Below, one piece after another: positions 9,336-16,969 of a stretch of DNA of 64,000 nucleotides (position 1 is the first letter of the stretch; the number at the start of each line of letters is the position of its first letter). The stretch is from the NCBI GenBank assembly GCA_036012865.1, contig DASCQC010000010.1:1-64000 (forward strand), in the 5' to 3' direction. The translations under genes were made by a program, and so were the position numbers. The notes beneath the pieces were generated by a model. The model did no database searches. It had not been told where the DNA came from and was given only the letters and a program-made list of their open reading frames with translations. Origin of the DNA: DASCQC01 sp036012865. Lineage in GTDB: Bacteria; Pseudomonadota; Gammaproteobacteria; Comchoanobacterales; Comchoanobacteraceae.

Positions 9336-10634
9336 CTATTTACCATGCCTTAAAGAGGGGCTGTCGTGACTTTTAATCATTTTAGCAATTTCATGGTGGC
9401 CCTTTTGTTCTGCTTTTGTGGCGGCTGTGTTGCCAGGCAAAGAGGTGAAACATGTTAGTTCAGGATCAATTCTCGGATGTTTAAGCAGTTCTGTAACGAT
9501 ATCTATATACCCGTTTTCTGCAGCAAACATTAACGCGGTGTAGCCATTATATCGATTTTGAACATGATCGGGAGTAAAGCATCTAAAGTTTATATCAAAA
9601 TCACTAAGTGATTCATCAATCATTGTATTTATTTCGGAAAGCTCACTCTTTAGTATAAATGTTCTGGCGGGTGTTGTACAAACATCAAGTTCCGCTTGTA
9701 TCTGGTTTCTCTTGATTAATAGTAGGGTCCATTGGGTTTTATCAGCTAGGTCTTCTTCGGGTAAATTATCAATTTGATTATAATAAAAGAGTACTGTTTC
9801 TAGGTTGGGTTTTGTAGACATGATGGTTTTAACCATCTCCAAATCATTATTTTCAGTGGCTATCATCAATATGGTTTTACCATCTTTTTCATCATACGCA
9901 TTTTCATACGCTCCTGCATTGAGAAGTTTTTTAACGCTGGGGTGATCTTGATTATTAGTTGCCTGTAATAGAGCTTTCACGCCTTTATCCTGTATATCAA
10001 TATTAGATTCTAATTCAATTTTTATTGCAGGCTCTTTGATGCTTGCTCCAGCCTTGATTAATTCTAGAGCAATTTGAATATATTCCTGATTGTTATCATC
10101 TCCCATGCTTTTTGTAATTAATTCTAATAGTCTTTCGCCATTTTTATCCTCGATGTTTGGATCAAAATATAACTGATTTAACTTTCCTTCTCTTGGTTTC
10201 AACATTAATTTAACTAAATCTATATTAACTGTTTTAACAGCCCAAGTTAGTGCACTAAAGCCATGTTTATCGCAATATTTTGTAGAATCAATTTTCTCTA
10301 GATCAGGATTCCCCGATTTTGGCATTATAAACTCTTTTTTCTTCGCATCATAATCTAATGTTTTTGGTTTTACTCTTTCCCTATTCTGTTTTTTTTCCTC
10401 AATGAATTCAATGATCTTGATTAATGTGTTACACAATTCTAAATTACCGTTTTTAGCGGCGACTATAAGAGCATGTTCGCCACTAGTTGGGTCTTGATAG
10501 GGTAAAAGTGAGCCAACTAGATACAACTTTCCTGTTATTAGATTCTTAAGAACAGAAGTCAGTTCTTTTTGATGGTTATTTTTCGTGAGTTGGTATATCT
10601 TTCTTTGAGATGTCGGTTTCGTATTTTTTGGCAT
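9336..10634 (-). CDS. Ankyrin-repeat protein
   Basis: Cytoplasmic-type protein of 432 residues without signal peptide. Recognisable ankyrin repeats lie near residues 51-75 (GEHALIVAAKNGNLELCNTL), 123-147 (ALTWAVKTVNIDLVKLML), 248-272 (KTILMIATENNDLEMVKTIM) and 366-398 (GYTALMFAAENGYIDIVTELL). A partial repeat (GNTAATKAEQKGHHEIAKMI) ends the array. The segments between look like degenerate repeats or insertions. The start is secure: AGGAGA lies 7 nt before ATG. Ankyrin proteins in host-associated gammaproteobacteria are often secreted effectors that bind host proteins; that role is inferred from family and neighbourhood, not shown here. Confidence 0.88.
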   Translation of the reverse strand: MPKNTKPTSQRKIYQLTKNNHQKELTSVLKNLITGKLYLVGSLLPYQDPTSGEHALIVAAKNGNLELCNTLIKIIEFIEEKKQNRERVKPKTLDYDAKKKEFIMPKSGNPDLEKIDSTKYCDKHGFSALTWAVKTVNIDLVKLMLKPREGKLNQLYFDPNIEDKNGERLLELITKSMGDDNNQEYIQIALELIKAGASIKEPAIKIELESNIDIQDKGVKALLQATNNQDHPSVKKLLNAGAYENAYDEKDGKTILMIATENNDLEMVKTIMSTKPNLETVLFYYNQIDNLPEEDLADKTQWTLLLIKRNQIQAELDVCTTPARTFILKSELSEINTMIDESLSDFDINFRCFTPDHVQNRYNGYTALMFAAENGYIDIVTELLKHPRIDPELTCFTSLPGNTAATKAEQKGHHEIAKMIKSHDSPSLRHGK

Positions 10635-10759
10635 GATGGATCTCCTTTATTATCTTAAGTATAGTAAATTTTGTGTTGTTTGTGTTGTTTTTGTTGTTTT
10701 TAACTATATTTATCTGTAATCTGTAATGTCATTTAGCATAAAGAGACTGATGGGTTAAT

Positions 10760-11263
10760 ATGTTTAAGTATATGGCTATGATTAGACAGTATGTCACGAC
10801 TATACCAAGTGGTACGAAAAGAGGAGAATTGCCCAGCTACCCGCTTAAGAGTCGACGTTCTCTAACAGGCGTTCATGAACAATTAGTTAGGATGCCAGAG
10901 GATAATATTGCAACCAACAAGGCTATCATGCCACCTAAAAGTGGCGCCTTTGGTCAGGATATTGAGGTGATGAAAGATTGGATTCGTAATGATAGTAGTC
11001 AACATTATGATTCAATCGTCTCCGGACAATTAAAGGCAGAACAGGCTGGTGCTCTTTTGACATTTTCAAAAGAGATACAAAAACAAAGGTTCAGTCCAGA
11101 TCGACATTTTTTAATGTTGCATTTAAGCACTCAAAAGACACGGCATTTATTTTTGCAAGCTAAGTATCCCCTTCAAAAAGAGGCGTTAGATGCTCATTTT
11201 AATACGATGGAGCAGTGTGATAAAAGGGCAGAGGAGCTATTGAGTCATCAGAATTTTCGTTGA
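10760..11263 (+). CDS. Hypothetical protein, 167 residues
   Basis: No family recognised. The protein is basic near the N-terminus (TKRGELPSYPLKSRRSL), then helical and mixed-charge, with no signal peptide or membrane segment. The ATG at 10760 has only a weak upstream purine stretch (GATGGG). It lies between the divergent ankyrin gene and rfaH, on the rfaH strand, but rfaH has its own promoter-like sequence, so cotranscription is unlikely. A small effector-like protein is possible. Codon content looks like that of the neighbours. Confidence 0.6.
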   Translation: MFKYMAMIRQYVTTIPSGTKRGELPSYPLKSRRSLTGVHEQLVRMPEDNIATNKAIMPPKSGAFGQDIEVMKDWIRNDSSQHYDSIVSGQLKAEQAGALLTFSKEIQKQRFSPDRHFLMLHLSTQKTRHLFLQAKYPLQKEALDAHFNTMEQCDKRAEELLSHQNFR

Positions 11264-11334
11264 TTGGTTCGAGTTTTCTTTGCTTTGGAGGCATTATGCT
11301 TGTGGTTGTTAATTGGGAAAGACGGCTAAAAACT

Positions 11335-11363
11335 TAGACAAAATTATTCATAAGTTGTATTAT
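11335..11363 (+). promoter_or_regulatory. Probable sigma-70 promoter of rfaH
   Basis: TAGACA (11335-11340), a 17-bp spacer, then TATTAT (11358-11363). Transcription would begin near 11370, about 20 nt before the rfaH start. It is one of the best -35/-10 pairs I could see in the window. Confidence 0.6.
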
Positions 11364-11391
11364 TAAACATCGGATAGCGGGGGTTAAGAAT

Positions 11392-11889
11392 ATGCGCCAA
11401 TGGTATGTAGTGCATACGCAATCACAAAAAGAGTGGGTTGCTTATGATCATTTGTTACAGCAGGGGTTTGAGGTTTATTTGCCAAGCATCAAAACGAAAC
11501 GATCACATGCAAGAAAGATTGATGTTGTTAAGGTGCCTCTTTTCCCTAGGTATTTATTCATACAGATGGGAGAAGACTCTCGGTGGCGTTCAGTGAATGG
11601 AACGCGTGGTGTTTCGTATATCCTATCCACTCAACATCAACCTTTAGCATTAGATCATGAGGTGGTTGAAAAGTTAAGGTCATCTGAGGTCGAGGGGGGT
11701 GTTGTTGAATTATCCAGTCTTTGTTCTTTTGTCAAAGGCGATCAAGTCTGGATATTGGCAGGGTCTTTTCAAGAGCAAATGGCACGGTTTGAGCGATTAA
11801 CAGACAATAACAGAGCTCTGTTGTTGTTAAATTTTATGGGTTTACAGACACAGACTTCGGTGCCGTTGGATAACATTGAAAAAGCTTGA
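11392..11889 (+). CDS. rfaH: RfaH-type transcription elongation factor
   Basis: NusG paralogue that binds RNA polymerase paused at ops sites and lets it read through long surface-polysaccharide operons; it also aids ribosome recruitment. The N-terminal NGN domain is clear: WYVVHTQSQKEWVAYDHLL, then FEVYLPSIKTKR and VPLFPRYLFIQM. RfaH differs from NusG in this region and in its short 165-residue length. The C-terminal KOW-like segment (about 115-165) includes FVKGDQVWILAGSFQ. It lies alone between a hypothetical gene and a strong hairpin. The large glycan operon at 37.8-64 kb, which has an ops-like element, is its obvious target in this window; that link is inference. Confidence 0.9.
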   Translation: MRQWYVVHTQSQKEWVAYDHLLQQGFEVYLPSIKTKRSHARKIDVVKVPLFPRYLFIQMGEDSRWRSVNGTRGVSYILSTQHQPLALDHEVVEKLRSSEVEGGVVELSSLCSFVKGDQVWILAGSFQEQMARFERLTDNNRALLLLNFMGLQTQTSVPLDNIEKA

Positions 11890-11934
11890 TATTGAGTTAA
11901 AGCTAGCTTATAAGCATCTAAGGTTTTGAAGAGA

Positions 11935-11971
11935 TATGTATTTAGGGTTAAGAATCAACCCTAAATACATA
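11935..11971. terminator. Perfect 15-bp hairpin between convergent genes
   Basis: Arms 11935-11949 (TATGTATTTAGGGTT) and 11957-11971 are perfect reverse complements around a 7-nt loop (AAGAATC). It lies between rfaH (ends 11889) and the convergent membrane-protein gene (ends 11990). The position suits a bidirectional terminator. There is no clear U tract on either strand, so a processing or stability element is also possible. Confidence 0.6.
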
Positions 11972-11989
11972 CAGATTGGCCGTTAGAAA

Positions 11990-12475
11990 CTATTTCAATG
12001 TTGAGTATGAGCGCCTGAGTGACTCTATCATGATGATTGGAATTAAAATAATTGGAATAAGGTGATGGTATTCTAGAATATTTCCAACAAATGACTGATA
12101 AATATAGCCCAAGCCTGATCCGCCAATAAGGCATACGGACATGAGGGTGGTTGTGATCCAAGAACCTTTACTGGGGTAAAAGTAAGCATAAAACCCCATA
12201 AGACCTAACCCTAGGTTAGCTAAGCCAACTTCATATTCAAAAGGAGAATATTCCCAGATAATGGCGTCTGCTGTTAGACCGCTGAAGAAGACATGAAAAG
12301 TAAATGCCCAAAGACATTGAACACCAATGGGAAAAAGGAAGGTGAATTTTAACAGCCAGTATGCCCAGCTGGGGCTTTTATGTCGATTGAATAAACTTAA
12401 TAAAATAGCCAGTAAGGTGGTTGTTAGAAGCATGTTCGTCAGAACAAAGTTCATTCCATCTTTCATTATCAACAT
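11990..12475 (-). CDS. Small polytopic membrane protein (DUF6790-like)
   Basis: 161-residue inner-membrane protein with about five hydrophobic segments: near residues 10-27, 37-58, 82-98, 105-127 and 133-150. The overall pattern, with a conserved-looking EYSPFEYEVGLANLGLG segment, resembles the DUF6790 family, which I recall only loosely; function unknown. The start at 12475 is supported by AAGGAAAGG just upstream. It converges on rfaH with the 11935-11971 hairpin between them. Confidence 0.7.
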   Translation of the reverse strand: MLIMKDGMNFVLTNMLLTTTLLAILLSLFNRHKSPSWAYWLLKFTFLFPIGVQCLWAFTFHVFFSGLTADAIIWEYSPFEYEVGLANLGLGLMGFYAYFYPSKGSWITTTLMSVCLIGGSGLGYIYQSFVGNILEYHHLIPIILIPIIMIESLRRSYSTLK

Positions 12476-12673
12476 AACCTTTCCTTGGTGTAACTTAACT
12501 TCATCTTAGCAAAATAAAATGATCATGTAAACAATCTGAACTTTTCTAGATAACAGGGTACATTCATATGGCGAAATCAACTTCCTTGGCTGAAAATATG
12601 ATTTCGATTAGACAGTGATGGAATAAATTAACGTAAATGGTTAAGCTAACTATTATCTTAAGGTTGAAAATTT

Positions 12674-13471
12674 ATGCCTGAAAAGTTTATCAAGAGTCGT
12701 TCAATACCTCCGCTAAAGGATGTATTTCAACAGGGTCGATGTTTACTTGTGGCTCATCGAGGCAATACTTTATTGACCATTGAGAATACTCTAGAGGGGT
12801 TTAAACAGGCCTTGCTTCAAGGCGCTGATATCCTGGAGTGTGATGTTCAATTGTCTAAAGAAGGAGTTCCTGTTGTTTTTCATGATCAAACTTCATCTCG
12901 GCTCGTTCCTGATGAGGGTTCAAGTGTGATAACGAATACTCCGATAGAGGCCATGAGAACATGGGAGCTTAGATCAAAAGATATGACAGGAAAGTTATGC
13001 ACACTGGAAGAAATGCTACACGAATGCTCTGATCGGGCGTACTTTTATCTTGAAATAAAAACTTTTGCAGAACAATCGGAGCAAGAGAAAAGAGCTCTCA
13101 TTGAGGCTGTATGGTTGTTAGTTGATGAAAAGTTTGATATTGCGAAACAGTGTATCTTGGTAAGTTTTGATGAAATGGTTATGCATTTAATTCATTCGAT
13201 GGACTTGGGTGTGCTTACGGGGCTTAATTTTGAAAAAAGCATGGATGAATTTAAGGGTATGGATTGGCTCTTTGGATCACTGTCAGCGGTTTGTCCAAAT
13301 CTTAACTTACTTGAGAGTGATAGCTATGCGTATTGGAAAGAAAGAGGGTTCTTTGTTATCCCTTATACAGTAAATTCTGAAAGTGATCTTGAGGTGTGCA
13401 AGACCTATGAAGTAGATGCTATTACGACAGATAGAGTGGGTTATATGAGAGGCCTGCTAGACAATAAATAA
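12674..13471 (+). CDS. Glycerophosphodiester phosphodiesterase family protein
   Basis: Hydrolyses glycerophosphodiesters such as glycerophosphocholine or glycerophosphoethanolamine to glycerol-3-phosphate and an alcohol. The GDPD TIM-barrel signature is complete: VAHRGN (about residue 28) with ENTLEGFKQAL, then ECDVQLSKEGVPVVFHD, giving the metal-binding His, Glu, Asp set, and later the conserved YLEIK. At 265 residues with no signal peptide it resembles the cytoplasmic UgpQ type rather than periplasmic GlpQ. It appears monocistronic. It may salvage phospholipid head groups, plausible for a host-associated cell; the exact substrate cannot be read from sequence. Confidence 0.88.
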   Translation: MPEKFIKSRSIPPLKDVFQQGRCLLVAHRGNTLLTIENTLEGFKQALLQGADILECDVQLSKEGVPVVFHDQTSSRLVPDEGSSVITNTPIEAMRTWELRSKDMTGKLCTLEEMLHECSDRAYFYLEIKTFAEQSEQEKRALIEAVWLLVDEKFDIAKQCILVSFDEMVMHLIHSMDLGVLTGLNFEKSMDEFKGMDWLFGSLSAVCPNLNLLESDSYAYWKERGFFVIPYTVNSESDLEVCKTYEVDAITTDRVGYMRGLLDNK

Positions 13472-13512
13472 AAAACTGTATTATTTTCTTCTAAGACTTT
13501 AGGGGGTTAATG

Positions 13513-14259
13513 TTATACCCTGGGTGAATTATTGTGTGTTCGAGGGGATGATCTCAATGACATAAGTTTGGGTTGAGACATTCTTCTGATATACAGGGGT
13601 TTGTTTGTTTTTGTCTTTGGCTTTAATCGATGTTGGTCCGTGATCTTTTGGAGTGTTTTCTCACAACTAATTTCATGAAGTAAGTTGATGATAAAATTGA
13701 TTTCAATTAAATCTTTGCTATTTATTTTGACTAAAGTTAATTGGATAACCCTTTTAAAGAGGTTAAGTTCTTTATGACTTGAAGGGATTCTTTTAGAGAT
13801 AGATGAGTGAACTTTCATTAAAAACTTTTGAGATTTTAGCCGATGATGATAGCTATCTATAGAGCATTTTTTACGTAAAAGAGAGAATTGTTTTTGTTGA
13901 TTAAGTAACGCCATGCAATGGTATAGAGTTTTTTCTACAGGGGTTCTTTTCACATAAAGTTTCAGATCATTAAAGGTTTTATCGTAGTTAATGTTGAGGG
14001 ATATGTAATCATTGATAGGGCTGTATATAAAATTATCTTTGACTTGCTTAAGGATGATTTCAAAACCCAGCTGACAGGAGCGTAAGGCTTTTGCCTCTAG
14101 GAGTAAGGATGAGGGAAGTATTTCATGTTGCAATTGCTGATTTAAATAGTTTATTTTTTTAAGGACGGTATGGATGGACTCAATCAAATGTAAAGTTTCT
14201 ACGGGTTGTTTTTGGTTATAAGCCTGGCAACATTCTTCAATGGCCAAATTTATGTTCAT
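13513..14259 (-). CDS. Hypothetical helical protein, 248 residues
   Basis: No family recognised. Predicted to be almost entirely alpha-helical, with leucine-rich amphipathic stretches (for example ESIHTVLKKINYLNQQLQ near residue 28) and a very basic C-terminal tail (KPKTKTNKPLYIRRMSQPK). No signal peptide or membrane segment. It lies convergent to the glycerophosphodiesterase and behind the lemA/M48 pair on the same strand, separated from it by about 70 bp, so it may have its own promoter. A basic helical protein of this kind could be an effector or a nucleic-acid-binding protein; I cannot choose. Confidence 0.55.
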   Translation of the reverse strand: MNINLAIEECCQAYNQKQPVETLHLIESIHTVLKKINYLNQQLQHEILPSSLLLEAKALRSCQLGFEIILKQVKDNFIYSPINDYISLNINYDKTFNDLKLYVKRTPVEKTLYHCMALLNQQKQFSLLRKKCSIDSYHHRLKSQKFLMKVHSSISKRIPSSHKELNLFKRVIQLTLVKINSKDLIEINFIINLLHEISCEKTLQKITDQHRLKPKTKTNKPLYIRRMSQPKLMSLRSSPRTHNNSPRV

Positions 14260-14332
14260 GCACTCTCCAGTATGTTGATAAGAAGAGTATAGTAAAGATT
14301 TTAATTATTTGTTGATTCTGTGAGTTTTTTAT

Positions 14333-15370
14333 CTATTTTTTATCTTCCAAAGGAGCGATACCAATAGCAGAGAGTCTTTTTTTCAATGAAGGGTGGGTAG
14401 AGAATAAGCTAGTAAAGTTGGGTTTGCGTATGCCAGCATGTTTGGGGTCAAAAATATAAGATTCGTGACGAAGGCTTTCATGTTGAGTTTCATGGTAATA
14501 ATCTTTGGCTTCTGGGGTTTGATTAGAATTGCAAATCTTTTTTAACGCATCGCCAAGAGCTTGATTGTTTCGCGTCAGCTTGACAGCTCCAGAATCAGCC
14601 ATGAACTCTCTAACACGACTTAAAAATGATAGTAGTAAGGCTGTGATAATGGGTACGGTAAAACGAAGTAGTAGCAAGAGAATGAAGGGAAATAAATTGT
14701 TAGATCTTCGCCGGCTACCTCCAGAGTAATAAAATATTCTAAGCATTCGGTCTATGATAAGGGTTAATAAACTAGCTAAAATGGTTGTTGTAACGGTCAG
14801 TTTTGTATCTTGATGCTTAATGTGGCTTAACTCATGAGCAATGACAGCTTGAAGCTCATTCCGATTTAATGTGGACATAAGGCCAGAAGTTACAGCAATC
14901 ATGGATGACTTTTCATTCCACCCACTAGCAAAGGCATTTAGGATGGGAGTTTTAATGATATAGACTTTAGGCATGTAAGGAAGGCTTGCAGCTAACTTCA
15001 TTTCTTCAACAAGATTGAGCAATTGTTTTTCTTTTAACTCCAATTTGTTTTCCGAAGAGACTTCATAGAACTCTGTTCCAGATAGCATTATTTTATTGGC
15101 TCTACGGATGGTGTAGATAATAGAAAAAATAGCTGACATCGACATAAATAGAGTGACATAAGGTATTTCGTGCCCATGAATAATTGATTGAAGGTAGTAA
15201 ATAATAAAGTTTGAAAATGTGTAATAGTCACTAAAGTAGGCAAAGTTAAAAACGATATCTAATATCAAACCTGTCAGGAGATAAAGACAAAAGAAGGCTA
15301 CAAGAACATAGCGTGTTTTTCGTTGATTGCTTCTTAATTGTTCTCGCCAATTAATGATTGCCTTAGACAT
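14333..15370 (-). CDS. M48-family membrane metallopeptidase (HtpX-like)
   Basis: Integral-membrane zinc protease related to HtpX, which degrades damaged membrane proteins. Two N-terminal hydrophobic segments lie at about residues 20-42 and 70-88. The catalytic motif AVIAHELSHIKHQD has HELSH at 179-183, and the third ligand is expected in REFMADSGAV after a second hydrophobic pair (about 195-250). The conserved NAFASGWNEKSSMIAVTSGLM block precedes the active site. At 345 residues it is longer than E. coli HtpX (293) because of its N-terminal extension. It lies 12 bp behind lemA; a lemA-M48 pair is a known arrangement, and the two probably act together in membrane quality control. Confidence 0.88.
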   Translation of the reverse strand: MSKAIINWREQLRSNQRKTRYVLVAFFCLYLLTGLILDIVFNFAYFSDYYTFSNFIIYYLQSIIHGHEIPYVTLFMSMSAIFSIIYTIRRANKIMLSGTEFYEVSSENKLELKEKQLLNLVEEMKLAASLPYMPKVYIIKTPILNAFASGWNEKSSMIAVTSGLMSTLNRNELQAVIAHELSHIKHQDTKLTVTTTILASLLTLIIDRMLRIFYYSGGSRRRSNNLFPFILLLLLRFTVPIITALLLSFLSRVREFMADSGAVKLTRNNQALGDALKKICNSNQTPEAKDYYHETQHESLRHESYIFDPKHAGIRKPNFTSLFSTHPSLKKRLSAIGIAPLEDKK

Positions 15371-15382
15371 ATACGAACTGTT

Positions 15383-15949
15383 TTACAGTTTAACAGAATA
15401 GTCTTCTTTCTTTTGTTTATCCGCATCGGTTAACTCCCAGTAGCTAAAGTTAACATTAAGTGATGAGATTATGCTAATGATGAGAACTTGAGGGAGTGAT
15501 TGTTTGAAGGCATTATATATTTCGATGCTGTCATTATAAGCTTGTTTAGAAAAGGCAAGTTTATTTTCAGTGCTCACAATTTCTTCTTGTAGTTGCAGTG
15601 CATTTTGGTTGGCTTTGAGGTCGGGGTATTGTTCAAAGACTACATTAAGGCCTGACATGACTTGAGAAATCTTGTTTTCTGCAGTGGCTCTCCCTGAATG
15701 GTCACCTTTGGCTTTTGCCTGATTGGCTTGTTGTCTTAACGCAACCACTTCTTTGAGGGTTGATTTTTCGTAGTCCATGTATTTTTTTACCACTTCGATT
15801 AATGATTCAAAAACTTTATATCTTCTGTCTAGCTGGATATCAATTTGTTTGAGGTTGTTTTTGACGCTCTCAATGAGTCGGATTGCCTTGTTGTAGTAAA
15901 AGACAAAACCTATCAGAAAAATTCCTAAAATAATATAAGCTGTCGTCAT
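15383..15949 (-). CDS. lemA: LemA family protein
   Basis: Small membrane-anchored protein with one N-terminal transmembrane helix (about residues 3-20, IILGIFLIGFVFYYNKA) followed by the LemA helical domain. Hallmarks are LDRRYKVFESLIEVVKKYMDYE (about 42-63), then QANQAKAKGD and the FEQYPDLKANQNALQLQEEIVSTENKLAFSKQAYND region. Length 188 residues matches the family (about 190). Its biochemical function is not firmly known; in many bacteria it is encoded beside an M48 or HtpX peptidase, as here (12 bp). It is first in that operon; AAGGAAA just upstream serves as ribosome site. Confidence 0.9.
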   Translation of the reverse strand: MTTAYIILGIFLIGFVFYYNKAIRLIESVKNNLKQIDIQLDRRYKVFESLIEVVKKYMDYEKSTLKEVVALRQQANQAKAKGDHSGRATAENKISQVMSGLNVVFEQYPDLKANQNALQLQEEIVSTENKLAFSKQAYNDSIEIYNAFKQSLPQVLIISIISSLNVNFSYWELTDADKQKKEDYSVKL

Positions 15950-16076
15950 AAGATATTTCCTTTGAAAATTAATTCATTACTGCATTATACCAGATATTTA
16001 TGATGAAGAATAGTTATTCTAAGGATCATGTTTTCATTAATCATCTAATTTTAGATTTTGATTTTATACAAGAGAA

Positions 16077-16112
16077 GATAGATCACTCATGATTGCTCAT
16101 GAAAGATCTATC
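16077..16112. other. Hairpin ahead of a small ORF
   Basis: Arms GATAGATC (16077-16084) and GATCTATC (16105-16112) pair perfectly; the loop contains two TCATGA palindromes. The hairpin ends one base before the AGGAG ribosome site of the 28-codon ORF at 16125, so it could influence that site, or simply end transcription from upstream. Confidence 0.4.
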
Positions 16113-16124
16113 GTAGGAGAAATT

Positions 16125-16211
16125 ATGAAATTTAGAAAATATGCTTGTTATTTATCTCTTTCTTTGGGTCCTCATTCTTTCTTTTTTTCTTTGGAGTGCT
16201 TCTGCCTTTAG
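16125..16211 (+). CDS. Possible 28-residue leader-like ORF
   Basis: ATG at 16125 is preceded by a textbook TAGGAG at 5-10 nt. The peptide starts MKFRKYACYLSLSLG, which looks like the front of a signal peptide, and stops at TAG 16209-16211. It overlaps the 3' end of the opposite-strand gene (16152-16760). It may be a real tiny ORF, or the surviving 5' end of a gene whose remainder was lost. No homology can be claimed. Confidence 0.3.
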   Translation: MKFRKYACYLSLSLGPHSFFFSLECFCL

Positions 16212-16760
16212 TTGAGCTTTAGTTTTTTGAACTACAACCGGTGTGGGTGTTGGGATGATGGCAACAGCTGGTACAGGTGCTGGGGTAAAACCTGTAAGTC
16301 TAGGTTGTTGAATACAGCTAGAGTAGCTTTGATTGCCAAATTCAGTTTGTTTTCCATGCTTGGCAATGAGGCGGTCTAAAGCCGTAAATAATGTTTGGTA
16401 GGTTGTGCCAGAGCTTTCATGAGCATTTTTGACTAATTGCATGAATTGAGCTAGAAATCCGGTATCCTTTGCAGTGATTAATGTAAGTTGAGGAGTAATG
16501 TTACCTGTCAGGCCTCTAAACATTTGGCGAGAAGCTTGGCGATTGCTTTGTTTTGCCCTTGTAAGCGCTGCTTGATCATAAATGTTACCGAAATTATCAA
16601 CTTGAAATTCATCTCCTGGAAAGTCATGCAGTATTTTGCATTGAAGATCTTGGAATAGATCCGGCGAGTGTTGGTCTGAAACAACAACTGTATGGGTTAT
16701 TTTCTTTTGAGTTAGTGTTATTTGATCTGATAGTTTTGTAAATAATTTTTCATGAGCCAT
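16152..16760 (-). CDS. Hypothetical protein with Pro/Val linker and basic tail
   Basis: 202 residues, no family recognised. Residues 1-140 look globular (mixed helix and strand, for example KITHTVVVSDQH and RQMFRGLTGNI). A linker rich in Pro, Ala and Val follows (PAPVPAVAIIPTPTP, about 160-176), then a strongly basic tail (QRKKERMRTQRKR). The sequence before ATG is AT-rich with only a weak ribosome site (GGATAAAAAT). The basic C-terminal tail could act as a nuclear-localisation or nucleic-acid-binding signal, or as a secretion signal; that is inference from composition. It lies divergent from the LRR gene. Confidence 0.6.
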   Translation of the reverse strand: MAHEKLFTKLSDQITLTQKKITHTVVVSDQHSPDLFQDLQCKILHDFPGDEFQVDNFGNIYDQAALTRAKQSNRQASRQMFRGLTGNITPQLTLITAKDTGFLAQFMQLVKNAHESSGTTYQTLFTALDRLIAKHGKQTEFGNQSYSSCIQQPRLTGFTPAPVPAVAIIPTPTPVVVQKTKAQLKAEALQRKKERMRTQRKR

Positions 16761-16969
16761 TATTTTTATCCTTATATATTTTATTGATTTGTAAGCATAT
16801 TATACAACAATTATTGTTATTTGTCAATATATTTATGTTCATTAGTTGTGGGTTGTGTTTGTTTAGAGGGTTGAAAGAGTCTTTGTTTGGTTTTTTAGAG
16901 TATAAGTTGGCAATATTGTTGAATTGAAATGCTATTTGTTGTATTGTTAAGGTTTACAAGGAGATAATA

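Noticed and set aside
11961..12161. ORF opposite or overlapping the small membrane-protein gene
   Set aside because: Shadow frame without ribosome site; the 161-residue frame has the hydrophobic pattern and a good ribosome site.
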